DNA of 64,000 nucleotides from Paucimonas sp. (GTDB taxonomy: Bacteria; Pseudomonadota; Gammaproteobacteria; Pseudomonadales; Pseudomonadaceae). The DNA lies in assembly GCA_031253995.1 (NCBI GenBank), contig JAIRVG010000078.1, positions 1-64,000 of the forward strand. The letters are read 5' to 3'. Below the pieces are notes generated by a model, which was not told the origin of the DNA, ran no database searches, and saw only the letters and a program-made list of their open reading frames with translations. The position numbers and the translations under genes are program-made. Below, piece after piece: positions 49,138 to 59,216 of this stretch (its first letter is position 1; every line of letters starts with the position of its first letter).

Positions 49138-52100
49138 GCGGTTATGCCGAGCTGCACTGCCTGTCCAACTTCAGTTTCCAGCGCGGTGCCTCCAGTGCCC
49201 TGGAGCTGTTCGCCCGGGCGAAACAGCAGGGCTACCAGGCCCTGGCGATCACCGACGAATGCACCCTGGCCGGTATCGTCCGTGCCTGGCAGGCGTCGTT
49301 GAAGACCGAAGTCCCGCTGATCGTCGGCAGCGAAATACGCGTGGACTACGGGCCGAAGCTGGTGCTGCTGGTGGAAGACCTCACCGGCTACCAGCACCTG
49401 TGCGCCCTGATCACCCGTGCCCGGCGCCGGGCGGAAAAGGGCAGTTACCAGGTGGTGCGGGAAGACTTCGAACACCCCATGGATGGCCTGCTGGCGCTCT
49501 GGGTGCCGGACCAGCCGCACGATCCCGCGCCGGGTCGCTGGCTGCGCGATATCTTCGGCGAACGCCTGTGGCTGGCAGTGCACCTGCACCACGGCCATGA
49601 CGACCGCCAGCGCCTGCACGACCTGCTGGCCCTGGCCCGCGAACTGGAGATCACCCCGGTGGCCTGCGGCGACGTGCACATGCACAGCCGCGGCCGGCGC
49701 GCCCTGCAGGACTGCATGACCGCCATCCGCCATCACACCACCGTGGCCGAGGCCGGGCATCGCCTGTTCGCCAACGGCGAGCGCCACCTGCGTGCCGTGC
49801 CACAACTGGCGGCGCTGTACCCGCCGGCCCTGCTGGAGGAAAGCACGCGGATCGCCGCCCGTTGTCGCTTCAATCTCAAGGACGATCTCAAGTACCAGTA
49901 CCCCCATGAAGTCGTGCCGCCTGACCACAGCCCCGCGAGCTGGCTGCGGGACCTGTGCGAGCGACGGATTCCCCAGCGCTGGCCCGAGGGCATCAGCGAG
50001 AAGAACCGTATCGCCCTGGACCGCGAGCTGGCCCTGATCATCGAACTCAAGTACGAGTCCTATTTCCTCACCGTCCACGACATCGTCCGCTTCGCCCGCG
50101 AGCAGGGCATTCTCTGCCAGGGTCGCGGTTCGGCGGCCAATTCGGTGGTGTGCTTCGTGCTCGGCATCACCGAACTGGACCCGAGCAAGACCGACCTGCT
50201 GTTCGAGCGCTTCCTGTCCCGCGAGCGCAACGAGCCGCCGGATATCGACGTGGACTTCGAGCACGACCGCCGCGAGGAAGTCCTGCAATACGTGTTCAAC
50301 CGCTACGGTCGCCATCGCGCGGCGCTGACCGCGGTGGTCAGCACTTACCATGCCTCCGGCGCGGTGCGCGATATCGGTCGGGTGCTGGGTCTGCCGCCGG
50401 ACCAGCTGGGCGCCTTGTCCGACTGTTGCGGGCGCTGGAGCGATCGCGTGCCCTCGGCGGAGCGTCTCGTCGAGGCCGGCTTCGACCCGGACAGCCCGCT
50501 GCTGCACCGGGTCCTGACCCTGACCGGCGACCTGATGGGCTTCCCCCGGCACCTGTCGCAGCACCCCGGCGGCTTCGTCATCAGCGAGCAGCCGCTGGAC
50601 ACCCTGGTGCCGGTGGAGAACGCCGCCATGGAAGACCGCACGGTGATCCAGTGGGACAAGGACGACCTCGATGCCGTCGGCCTGCTCAAGGTGGATGTGC
50701 TGGCGCTGGGCATGCTCAGTTGCCTGCGCCGCTGTTTCGATCTCTACCGACTGCATCGCGGGCAGCAGTTGACCATCGCCGGGATCCCCGCCGATGACCA
50801 CCCCACCTACGACATGATCAGCCGCGCCGACACCATCGGTGTGTTCCAGATCGAGTCGCGGGCGCAGATGGCCATGTTGCCGCGGCTCAGGCCGAAGGAG
50901 TTCTACGACCTGGTGATCCAGGTGGCGATCGTGCGGCCGGGGCCGATTCAGGGAGACATGGTTCACCCTTATCTGCGGCGGCGGAGCAAGGAAGAGCCGG
51001 TGGTCTATCCGTCGGAAGCACTCAAGGCGGTCTTCGAGAGAACCCTGGGAGTGCCGCTGTTCCAGGAACAGGTCATGTCCCTGGCCATCGTTGCAGCCGA
51101 CTACACCCCCGGCGAAGCCGATGAACTGCGTCGCTCCATGGCCGCCTGGAAACGCCATGGCGGCCTGGAGCCACACCGCATCCGCCTGACCGAGGGCATG
51201 CTGCGCAATGGCTACGACCTGGAATTCGCCGAACGCATCTTCGAACAGATCAAGGGCTTCGGCAGCTACGGCTTCCCCGAGTCCCATGCCGCCAGCTTCG
51301 CCCTGCTGACCTACGCCAGTTGCTGGCTCAAGTGCCATGAACCGGCGATCTTCGCCTGTGCCCTGATCAACAGCTGGCCCATGGGCTTCTACAGCCCGGA
51401 CCAGGTCCTCCAGGATGCGCGCCGGCACCGCATCGAGATCCGCGCGGTGGATGTGCACCACAGTCATTGGGATTGCACCCTGGAGCCGGGTGAGGGTGGC
51501 GCGCTGGCTATCCGTATCGGCCTGCGGCAGATCCGCGGTTTTCGCCAGGAGGATGCCGAGCGCCTTGCACGGGTGCGCCAGGCACGGTCGTTTCGCGATG
51601 TCGGTGACCTGTGCCTGCGCGCCGGACTGGACGGCCGCGCCCGCGACCTGCTGGCCGATGCCGGCGCCCTGGCGGCGATGGCCGGGCACCGCTATCAGGC
51701 GCGCTGGGAAGTGGCGGCGGTACAGGCGCAACTGCCGCTGTTCGCCGCTGTCGAACCGACCCCGGAAGTACCAGTGCAACTGCCGGCGCCCAGCGTTGGC
51801 GAAGACCTGTTCGCCGACTACGACAGCGTCGGCACCACCCTCGGCCCCCATCCGCTATCGCTGTTGCGCCGCCGTCTCACCGGCCTGGGTTGCCGCAGTT
51901 CGCAGGCGCTGGACGGTGTCGAGCACGGCGACAGCATCAGCGTGGCCGGGCTGGTGGTTGGCCGACAGCGGCCGCAGACCGCCAGCGGCGTGACCTTCGT
52001 CACCCTGGAAGACGAGTTCGGCATGCTCAACGTGGTGGTCTGGCGCGACCTGGCCGAGCGCCAGCGGCGGGTGCTGGTGGGGTCGAAGCTGATGCAGGTG

Positions 52101-52211
52101 CGGGGCAAGCTGGAATACGCCGATGGCGTGCGTCACCTGATCGCTCGTCGCCTGGAGGATCTCAGCCCGCTACTGAGCGGGCTGGATGTGCGCAGCCGGG
52201 ATTTCCACTGA
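49134..52211 (+). CDS. dnaE2: Error-prone DNA polymerase DnaE2
   Basis: PHP domain [100 protein letters not shown]. Confidence 0.96.
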   Translation: MSGYAELHCLSNFSFQRGASSALELFARAKQQGYQALAITDECTLAGIVRAWQASLKTEVPLIVGSEIRVDYGPKLVLLVEDLTGYQHLCALITRARRRAEKGSYQVVREDFEHPMDGLLALWVPDQPHDPAPGRWLRDIFGERLWLAVHLHHGHDDRQRLHDLLALARELEITPVACGDVHMHSRGRRALQDCMTAIRHHTTVAEAGHRLFANGERHLRAVPQLAALYPPALLEESTRIAARCRFNLKDDLKYQYPHEVVPPDHSPASWLRDLCERRIPQRWPEGISEKNRIALDRELALIIELKYESYFLTVHDIVRFAREQGILCQGRGSAANSVVCFVLGITELDPSKTDLLFERFLSRERNEPPDIDVDFEHDRREEVLQYVFNRYGRHRAALTAVVSTYHASGAVRDIGRVLGLPPDQLGALSDCCGRWSDRVPSAERLVEAGFDPDSPLLHRVLTLTGDLMGFPRHLSQHPGGFVISEQPLDTLVPVENAAMEDRTVIQWDKDDLDAVGLLKVDVLALGMLSCLRRCFDLYRLHRGQQLTIAGIPADDHPTYDMISRADTIGVFQIESRAQMAMLPRLRPKEFYDLVIQVAIVRPGPIQGDMVHPYLRRRSKEEPVVYPSEALKAVFERTLGVPLFQEQVMSLAIVAADYTPGEADELRRSMAAWKRHGGLEPHRIRLTEGMLRNGYDLEFAERIFEQIKGFGSYGFPESHAASFALLTYASCWLKCHEPAIFACALINSWPMGFYSPDQVLQDARRHRIEIRAVDVHHSHWDCTLEPGEGGALAIRIGLRQIRGFRQEDAERLARVRQARSFRDVGDLCLRAGLDGRARDLLADAGALAAMAGHRYQARWEVAAVQAQLPLFAAVEPTPEVPVQLPAPSVGEDLFADYDSVGTTLGPHPLSLLRRRLTGLGCRSSQALDGVEHGDSISVAGLVVGRQRPQTASGVTFVTLEDEFGMLNVVVWRDLAERQRRVLVGSKLMQVRGKLEYADGVRHLIARRLEDLSPLLSGLDVRSRDFH

Positions 52212-52214
52212 GGG

Positions 52215-53036
52215 TCAGACCATCGCCAGGCGCTGCTTGCGGGTCGGGGCAGGGAAGGCCTGGTCCAGCTCGCGCAGGTCTTCGCTGGTGAGCTGCAACT
52301 GGCCCGCCGCGGCATTGAGCTGGACGTGGCGCGGTTCCACCGCCTTGGGAATGGCGATCACCCCGTCCTCGCGGGTGACCCAGGCCAGGCTGACCTGGGC
52401 CGGGGTGACGCCGTGGCGCTCGGCGATCCGCGCCAGCACCGGGTTGCGCAGCAGGCGCCCGGCCTGGGCCAGCGGGCAGTAGGCCATGACCGGGACGCCG
52501 TTGTCGCGGCACCAGGGCAGCAGGTCGAACTCGATGCCGCGCTGTTCCGGGTTGTACAGCACCTGGTTGGTCGCGCAGGCCGGGTTGTCCAGCTCGCGCA
52601 TATCGTCGGTGTCGAAGTTGGACACGCCCCAACGGCCGATCTTGCCGGCCTCGCGCAGGCGCTCGAAGGCGTCGACGGTTTCTTCCAGCGGGTACTGGCC
52701 GCGCCAGTGCAGCAGGTACAGGTCGATATGGTCGGTGGCCAGGCGGGCCAGGCTGCGTTCGCAGGCGGTGATGGCGCCTTTGCGGCTGGCGTTGTGCGGG
52801 TAGACCTTGCTCACCAGGAAGACCTGGTCGCGACGGCCCGCCAGGGCTTCGCCGACCACTTCCTCGGCGCCGCCTTCGGCGTACATTTCCGCGGTATCGA
52901 CCAGGGTCAGGCCGAGGTCGATGCCTTGCTGCAGGGCCGAGACTTCGCGGCGGCGCAGGCCAGGGTCCTCGCCCATGTACCAGGTGCCCTGGCCGATGAC
53001 CGGGACCTGATGGTTGCCGAGTGTTGTTGTTCTCAT
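52215..53036 (-). CDS. Aldo/keto reductase
   Basis: GQGTWYMGED; GLTLVDTAEMYAEGGAEEVVGEAL; LVSKVYPHNASRKGAI; IDLYLLHWRG. Confidence 0.93.
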   Translation of the reverse strand: MRTTTLGNHQVPVIGQGTWYMGEDPGLRRREVSALQQGIDLGLTLVDTAEMYAEGGAEEVVGEALAGRRDQVFLVSKVYPHNASRKGAITACERSLARLATDHIDLYLLHWRGQYPLEETVDAFERLREAGKIGRWGVSNFDTDDMRELDNPACATNQVLYNPEQRGIEFDLLPWCRDNGVPVMAYCPLAQAGRLLRNPVLARIAERHGVTPAQVSLAWVTREDGVIAIPKAVEPRHVQLNAAAGQLQLTSEDLRELDQAFPAPTRKQRLAMV

Positions 53037-53088
53037 CTGTGAAACTCCTCCTGAATTTTCTTTGTGGCTGATGCCAGCGATGAGGCCA

Positions 53089-53997
53089 TCAGCCACACCA
53101 CAAATCACAACCAGGATCGGTGACCTCAGCCACCAACACCTCCAAAACAGCCTGCGCCGCCGCCGACAGCTTGTGATCCGCCAGCATCGTCACCCCGATC
53201 CTGCGTTCCACCACCGGCTCCACCAGCGCCACGCACTGCGCCCCCAGCTCCCTCATCTGCCCGATGCACAACGCAGGCACCGCACTGACCCCCAGCCCGT
53301 TGGCCACCATCCGGCCAATGGTAGACAACTGATGGCTTTCGAACGCCACCGCCAGCTTGCCGTGATCCGCCGCCACATGCCGCTCCAGCAACAGGCGCAC
53401 CGCCGAGGGCCGTTGCAGGGCGATGAAGTCCTCGCGCAGCAGTTCCTTCCAGCTGACCTGGGCCTGCCCGGCCAAGGGCGAATCCTTCGGCACCACCGCC
53501 ACGAACCGGTCCAGGTACAGCGGCCGGAACAGCAACGGCTCGCCGGCTTCCGGTTCGAAACCGATACCCAACTCGACCCGGCGGTGCCGCACCAGTTCCA
53601 GCACCTGTTCGTTGATCACGTCATGGACGGTGACATTCACCCGCGGATAGCGCTGGCGAAACAGCTTGAGCACCGGCGGCAGCAGGTTGCCGGCAAAGGC
53701 CGGCATGGCGGCGATGGACACCCGCCCCAGTTGCAGGGTGAAGCGCTGGCGCAGCAGTTCCTCGGTGTTTTCCCAGTCCGCCAGCAGTTGCCGGGCCAGG
53801 GGCAGCAGCACTTCGCCCTCCGGGGTCAGGCTGACGCTGCGGGTGGTGCGGGCGAGCAGGGCGCCGCCCAGGTGCTCTTCGAGGCCCTTGATGGTCAGGC
53901 TCAGCGCCGGCTGCGAAAGGTGCAGGTGCTCGCCGGCCTGGGCGAAGCTCTGGTAGGTGGCGACGGCGACGAAGGCCCGCAGTTGCTTGAGGTTCAT
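53089..53997 (-). CDS. LysR-family transcriptional regulator
   Basis: [61 protein letters not shown]. Confidence 0.95.
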   Translation of the reverse strand: MNLKQLRAFVAVATYQSFAQAGEHLHLSQPALSLTIKGLEEHLGGALLARTTRSVSLTPEGEVLLPLARQLLADWENTEELLRQRFTLQLGRVSIAAMPAFAGNLLPPVLKLFRQRYPRVNVTVHDVINEQVLELVRHRRVELGIGFEPEAGEPLLFRPLYLDRFVAVVPKDSPLAGQAQVSWKELLREDFIALQRPSAVRLLLERHVAADHGKLAVAFESHQLSTIGRMVANGLGVSAVPALCIGQMRELGAQCVALVEPVVERRIGVTMLADHKLSAAAQAVLEVLVAEVTDPGCDLWCG

Positions 53998-54128
53998 GTA
54001 TTGTTTTGAAATCCAAATCAATCGATGAGAAAAACAAAATTAACAAATCAGTCGGCTCAGGTGAAGATGCGCCTCAGACGCTTCCCGACAGCCTGTCGGG
54101 TTCTTACAACGACAACAAGGCGGATCAC

Positions 54129-54827
54129 ATGGCCGGACTGGACAAGCGCGTTGCAACCTACGAACAGGCCCTCGAAGGCCTGACCGACAACATGACGGTA
54201 CTGGCCGGCGGCTTCGGTCTGTGTGGCATCCCCGAGAACCTCATCGCCGAAATCAAGCGCCGCGGCGTCAGCGGCCTGACCGTGGTCTCCAACAACTGCG
54301 GCGTCGACGGCTTCGGCCTCGGCGTGCTCCTGGAAGACCGCCAGATCCGCAAGATGGTCGCCTCCTACGTTGGCGAGAACGCCGAATTCGAACGCCAGCT
54401 GCTCAGCGGCGAGCTGGAAGTGGAACTGACCCCGCAAGGCACCCTGGCCGAGAAGATGCGCGCCGGCGGCGCCGGGATCCCGGCCTTCTACACCGCCACC
54501 GGCTACGGCACCCCGGTTGCCGAAGGCAAGGAAGTGCGCGAGTTCAATGGCCGCCACTACATTCTCGAAGAAGCCATCACCGGCGACTTCGCCATCGTCA
54601 AGGGCTGGAAAGCCGACCACTACGGCAACGTGGTGTACCGCAACACCGCGCAGAACTTCAACCCGCTGGCCGCCACCGCCGGCAAGATCACCGTGGTCGA
54701 GGTCGAGGAAATCGTCGAGCCGGGCGTGCTGCTGCCGACCGAGATCCACACGCCGGGCATCTATGTCGACCGGGTCATCGTCGGCACCTTCGAGAAGCGC
54801 ATCGAAAAGCGCACCGTCAAAGCCTGA
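54129..54827 (+). CDS. 3-oxoacid CoA-transferase subunit A
   Basis: [53 protein letters not shown]. Confidence 0.95.
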   Translation: MAGLDKRVATYEQALEGLTDNMTVLAGGFGLCGIPENLIAEIKRRGVSGLTVVSNNCGVDGFGLGVLLEDRQIRKMVASYVGENAEFERQLLSGELEVELTPQGTLAEKMRAGGAGIPAFYTATGYGTPVAEGKEVREFNGRHYILEEAITGDFAIVKGWKADHYGNVVYRNTAQNFNPLAATAGKITVVEVEEIVEPGVLLPTEIHTPGIYVDRVIVGTFEKRIEKRTVKA

Positions 54828-54864
54828 CCCGTCCCCGCACAAGAACAACGAAGAGATCCTGACC

Positions 54865-55521
54865 ATGGCACTTACCCGCGAACAAATGGCCCAGCGCGTC
54901 GCCCGCGAACTCAAGGACGGCTACTACGTCAACCTCGGCATCGGCATCCCGACCCTGGTGGCCAACTACGTCCCGGCGGATATGGACGTGATGCTGCAAT
55001 CGGAAAACGGCTTGCTCGGCATGGGCGAATTCCCCACCGAAAGCCAGCTCGACGCCGACATGATCAACGCCGGCAAGCAGACCGTGACCGCCCGCCGCGG
55101 CGCGTCGATCTTCAACTCCGCCGAGTCGTTCGCGATGATCCGCGGCGGCCATGTGGACCTGACCGTGCTCGGTGCCTTCGAGGTGGACGTGGAAGGCAAC
55201 ATCGCCTCGTGGATGATCCCCGGCAAGCTGGTCAAGGGCATGGGCGGGGCGATGGACCTGGTGGCGGGGGCGGAGAACATCATCGTCACCATGACCCACG
55301 CCTCCAAGGACGGCGAGTCCAAGCTGCTGCCGCGCTGCAGCCTGCCGCTGACCGGCGCCGGCTGCATCCGCAAGGTGCTGACCGACCTGGCCTACCTGGA
55401 AATCGAGAACGGCGCCTTCATCCTCAAGGAGACCGCGCCGGGGGTGAGCGTCGAGGAAATCATCGAGAAGACCGCGGGCAAGCTGATCGTGGCCGATGAT
55501 GTGAAGGAAATGACCTTCTGA
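54865..55521 (+). CDS. 3-oxoacid CoA-transferase subunit B
   Basis: YYVNLGIGIPTLVANYVPADMDVMLQSENGLLGMGEFP catalytic Glu motif ENG. Confidence 0.95.
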   Translation: MALTREQMAQRVARELKDGYYVNLGIGIPTLVANYVPADMDVMLQSENGLLGMGEFPTESQLDADMINAGKQTVTARRGASIFNSAESFAMIRGGHVDLTVLGAFEVDVEGNIASWMIPGKLVKGMGGAMDLVAGAENIIVTMTHASKDGESKLLPRCSLPLTGAGCIRKVLTDLAYLEIENGAFILKETAPGVSVEEIIEKTAGKLIVADDVKEMTF

Positions 55522-55530
55522 TCTTCCGTT

Positions 55531-55644
55531 CTCGAGGACCCTATCGCTGGCAAGCCAGTCCCTCCAGGGCCTGGAGTCAAACGGTGGGCCCGCTTACTAC
55601 GCTGGCCCTGTGGGAGCTGGCTTGCCAGCGATAGGGCCCTCGAG
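55531..55644. repeat. REP/BIME-like inverted pair, 28-bp arms
   Basis: CTCGAGGACCCTATCGCTGGCAAGCCAG ... CTGGCTTGCCAGCGATAGGGCCCTCGAG; one mismatch between arms. Confidence 0.85.
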
Positions 55645-55712
55645 AACACCTTGAGCAACAAGCCGGTCCGGGGCAGGGAACCACGCACTTCCTGCCGCAG
55701 ACCGGCTCCCGC

Positions 55713-56639
55713 CTACTGCTTCGCCTCCCGCTCATCCTGCGCCACCACCGTCTGGCACAACTCGATGATCTGTTCGCGCATCCAGCGATTCGCCGGGTCC
55801 TGGTCGGTGCTCTCGTGCCAGTACAGATGGGTTTCCAGCGGCGGCACGTCGTTCACCGGCAGGCTCGCGTAGTTGAGCTGGTGGCGGCGGGCGAAACGCT
55901 CCGGCACGGTCATCACCATGTCGGTCTGCTGCAACACCTGCGAAGCCATCAGGTAATGCTGCGAGCGCAGGGCGATGCGCCGCTGCAGGCCCATCTTGCC
56001 CAGCGCCAGGTCGACATAGCCCAGGCCATTGCGGCGGCTGGAGATATGGATGTGGGTCAGGCCCATGTACTCGTCGAGGCTGATCCTGTCCTTGGCCAGC
56101 GGATGGCCTTGGCGCATGGCGCAGACGTACTGGTCCTGCATCAGCTTGACGTGGCGCACCTGCGGGTCGGTGTTGAGTGGCGCGTCGACGGCGAAGTCCA
56201 GGCGCCCGGCCGCAAGTTCCTTGGTGGTCTCGCGGCGCTTGCACAGGAAACTCTCGATCACCACCGCCGGCGCCAGGCGGCGCAGGCGCTGGAACAGCGG
56301 CGGCAGCACCACCGCCTCGGTGAGGTCGGTCATGCTGATGCGGAAGGTCTTGTTGGCCTGCAAGGGGTTGAAGATGCGGCTTTCCTGCACCGACACCCGC
56401 AGCAAGGAGAGGGCGTTGCGCACCGGGCCGATGATGTTCTGCGCCATGGGCGTCGGCACCATGCCCTGTGCGGTACGCACGAACAGCGGGTCGTTGAAGG
56501 TCTCGCGCAACCGCGCCAGGGCGTTGGACACCGCCGGCTGGGTGATGCCGACGATCTGCCCGGCACGGGTCAGGTTGGCTTCGGTGTAGATCGCGTCGAA
56601 GACGATGAACAGATTCAGGTCGACCTTGTTCAGGTTCAT
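55713..56639 (-). CDS. LysR-family transcriptional regulator
   Basis: MNLNKVDLNLFIVFDAIYTEANLTRAGQIVGITQPAVSNALARLRETFNDPLFVRTAQGMVPT. Confidence 0.95.
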   Translation of the reverse strand: MNLNKVDLNLFIVFDAIYTEANLTRAGQIVGITQPAVSNALARLRETFNDPLFVRTAQGMVPTPMAQNIIGPVRNALSLLRVSVQESRIFNPLQANKTFRISMTDLTEAVVLPPLFQRLRRLAPAVVIESFLCKRRETTKELAAGRLDFAVDAPLNTDPQVRHVKLMQDQYVCAMRQGHPLAKDRISLDEYMGLTHIHISSRRNGLGYVDLALGKMGLQRRIALRSQHYLMASQVLQQTDMVMTVPERFARRHQLNYASLPVNDVPPLETHLYWHESTDQDPANRWMREQIIELCQTVVAQDEREAKQ

Positions 56640-56666
56640 GGGCACCGCTCTTGTTGGTGTTATCGG

Positions 56667-56681
56667 CCGATCATATATCGG
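56667..56681. promoter_or_regulatory. Palindrome CCGAT-CATAT-ATCGG in divergent lysR / acyl-CoA dehydrogenase promoter region
   Basis: Dyad symmetry with a LysR-type T-N11-A context. Confidence 0.45.
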
Positions 56682-56777
56682 TTATGAATGTTTATACACG
56701 CCGAAAATAGACTAGGTGGATTTTGATCGGTGATCTAGCATCCTTTCCAGATCCCTTTCACGAAGAAGGTACTGCTC

Positions 56778-58007
56778 ATGGATTTCGCCTACTCACCCAA
56801 GGTCCAGGCCCTGCGCGAACGTGTCACCGCGTTCATGGACGCCTATGTCTATCCCGCGGAGCCGGTGTTCGAGCAACAGGTTGCCGAGGGCGATCGCTGG
56901 CAGCCGACGGCGATCATGGAAGAACTGAAGAACAAGGCCAAGGCCGAGGGCCTGTGGAACCTGTTCCTGCCCGAGTCGGAGCTGGGTGCCGGCCTGACCA
57001 ACCTGGAATATGCGCCGCTGGCGGAAATCATGGGCCGCTCGCTGCTGGGCCCGGAGCCGTTCAACTGCTCGGCGCCGGACACTGGCAACATGGAAGTGCT
57101 GGTGCGTTACGGCAGCGAGGAACAGAAACGCCAGTGGCTGGAACCGCTGCTGCGCGGCGATATCCGTTCCGCCTTCGCCATGACCGAGCCGGACGTGGCC
57201 TCGTCGGACGCCACCAACATGGCCGCCCGTGCCGTGCGCGACGGTGACGAATGGGTGATCAACGGCCGCAAGTGGTGGACCTCCGGCGCCTGCGACCCGC
57301 GCTGCAAGGTGATGATCTTCATGGGCCTGAGCAACCCGGACAACCCGCGGCACCAGCAGCACTCGATGATCCTGGTGCCCACCGACGCGCCGGGGGTGAA
57401 GATCGTCCGGCCGCTGCCGGTGTTCGGCTACGACGATGCGCCCCATGGCCATGCCGAGGTGCTGTTCGAGAATGTGCGGGTGCCTTACGAGAACGTGCTG
57501 CTCGGTGAAGGGCGCGGCTTCGAGATCGCCCAGGGGCGCCTCGGTCCTGGCCGGATCCACCACTGCATGCGCTCCATCGGCATGGCCGAGCGGGCCCTGG
57601 AGCTGATGTGCAAGCGCTCGGTGGAACGCACTGCGTTCGGTCGTCCGCTGGCACGGCTGGGGGGTAACGTCGACAAGATCGCCGACTCGCGGATGGAGAT
57701 CGACATGGCCCGCCTGCTGACCCTGAAGGCGGCGTACATGATGGACACCGTGGGCAACAAGGTGGCCCGCAGCGAGATTGCCCAGATCAAGGTGGTGGCG
57801 CCGAACGTGGCGCTGAAGGTGATCGACCGGGCGATCCAGATCCATGGTGGGGCCGGGGTGTCCGGGGACTTCCCGCTGGCCTACATGTACGCCATGCAGC
57901 GCACCCTGCGCCTGGCCGATGGCCCGGATGAAGTGCACCGGGCGGCGATCGGCAAGTACGAGATCGGCAAGTATGTGCCGAAGGAGCTGCTGCGTAGCAG
58001 TCACTGA
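56778..58007 (+). CDS. Acyl-CoA dehydrogenase
   Basis: [81 protein letters not shown]. Confidence 0.95.
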   Translation: MDFAYSPKVQALRERVTAFMDAYVYPAEPVFEQQVAEGDRWQPTAIMEELKNKAKAEGLWNLFLPESELGAGLTNLEYAPLAEIMGRSLLGPEPFNCSAPDTGNMEVLVRYGSEEQKRQWLEPLLRGDIRSAFAMTEPDVASSDATNMAARAVRDGDEWVINGRKWWTSGACDPRCKVMIFMGLSNPDNPRHQQHSMILVPTDAPGVKIVRPLPVFGYDDAPHGHAEVLFENVRVPYENVLLGEGRGFEIAQGRLGPGRIHHCMRSIGMAERALELMCKRSVERTAFGRPLARLGGNVDKIADSRMEIDMARLLTLKAAYMMDTVGNKVARSEIAQIKVVAPNVALKVIDRAIQIHGGAGVSGDFPLAYMYAMQRTLRLADGPDEVHRAAIGKYEIGKYVPKELLRSSH

Positions 58008-58025
58008 CCTCCAGGCTGATCACCG

Positions 58026-58063
58026 AACCCTGTGGGAGCTGGCAAGCCAGCTCCCACAGGTTC
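58026..58063. repeat. REP-type perfect palindrome between convergent genes
   Basis: CCTGTGGGAGCTGG-CAAG-CCAGCTCCCACAGG. Confidence 0.8.
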
Positions 58064-58068
58064 AGCGG

Positions 58069-59064
58069 TCAGCTTTCCTTTTGGGGTGATTTCTCATCCC
58101 GGGTCTTGAACAGCGACAACACCACCCCACCCGCCAGCAACCCGAAGGTCACTCCCAGCGACACCAGCGCCGGGATCTTGCCGATGAAACCGTGCAGGAA
58201 GATCTTCCCGCCAATGAAGATCAGCACCAGCGCCAGCGCGTACTTCAGGTACACGAACCGGTGCATCAGCGCCGCCAGCGCGAAATACAACGCACGCAGG
58301 CCAAGAATCGCGAAGATGTTCGACGTATAGACGATGAACGGATCCTGGGTGATGGAGAAGATCGCCGGCACGCTGTCCACGGCGAACACCAGGTCGGCCA
58401 GTTCGATCAGCACCAGGGCGAGGAACAGCGGCGTCGCATACAGGATCGCCTTCGACCCGCCCGGTGGCGTCAGGCGCACGAAGAAGTGCGCGTCATGCAG
58501 GCGGTCGGTGACCCGCACATGTTTCTTGATGAACCTGATCAGCGGGTTGTTGGCCAGGTCCGGGTGCGCGTCCTCGCGGCTGAACAGCATCTTCACCCCG
58601 GTGATCAGCAGGAAGGCGCCGAACACGTAGAGAATCCAGTCGAACTCCTTCACCAGCGCACTGCCGACACCGATCATGATCGCCCGCAGCACCACCACCC
58701 CGAGAATCCCCCAGAACAGCACGCGGTGCTGGTAGCGGCGGGGAATGCCGAAGAAGCCGAAGATCATCGCCATGACGAAGACGTTGTCCATCGACAACGA
58801 CTGTTCCACCAAGAGCCCGGTGTAGAACTCCAAGGCACTCTGCGCGCCCATCTCGTACCAGATCCAGCCACCGAACATCACGCCGACGCTGAAGTAGCCG
58901 GCGTACAGCAGCAGGCTCTCGCGCATCTCGATTTCACGCTGGTCGCGGTGCAGCACCCCGAGGTCGAAGACCAGCAGGGCAATGACGATAACGATGAAGG
59001 CCAGCCAGAGCAGGCTGCTGGTGCCGAGGAATTCGCCGCTGAAAAAATCATGCAGAGCTGTCAT
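58069..59064 (-). CDS. TerC/Alx-family integral membrane protein
   Basis: ALLVFDLGVLHRDQREIEMRESLLLYAGYFSVGVMFGGWIWYEMG; QSLSMDNVFVMAMIFGFFGIPRRYQHRVLFWGILGVVVLR; ELADLVFAVDSVPAIFSIT. Confidence 0.93.
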   Translation of the reverse strand: MTALHDFFSGEFLGTSSLLWLAFIVIVIALLVFDLGVLHRDQREIEMRESLLLYAGYFSVGVMFGGWIWYEMGAQSALEFYTGLLVEQSLSMDNVFVMAMIFGFFGIPRRYQHRVLFWGILGVVVLRAIMIGVGSALVKEFDWILYVFGAFLLITGVKMLFSREDAHPDLANNPLIRFIKKHVRVTDRLHDAHFFVRLTPPGGSKAILYATPLFLALVLIELADLVFAVDSVPAIFSITQDPFIVYTSNIFAILGLRALYFALAALMHRFVYLKYALALVLIFIGGKIFLHGFIGKIPALVSLGVTFGLLAGGVVLSLFKTRDEKSPQKES

Positions 59065-59216
59065 GAGCCCCTCCCTATGTCGAAGAAGTGACTCCGACAT
59101 GGCGGCTGGATAACCGTCAGAGGGGCCCGCAGTCACAGGCTTGAGCCTAGTCGGCGCATGACCCGGGGGAGTGGGGAGAGAGTTACAAAATCCTACAGAG
59201 GCTCAGGAAATGTCCT

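Noticed and set aside
49077-51851. 924-aa minus-strand ORF opposite dnaE2
   Set aside because: Antisense shadow of DnaE2, no recognisable motifs.
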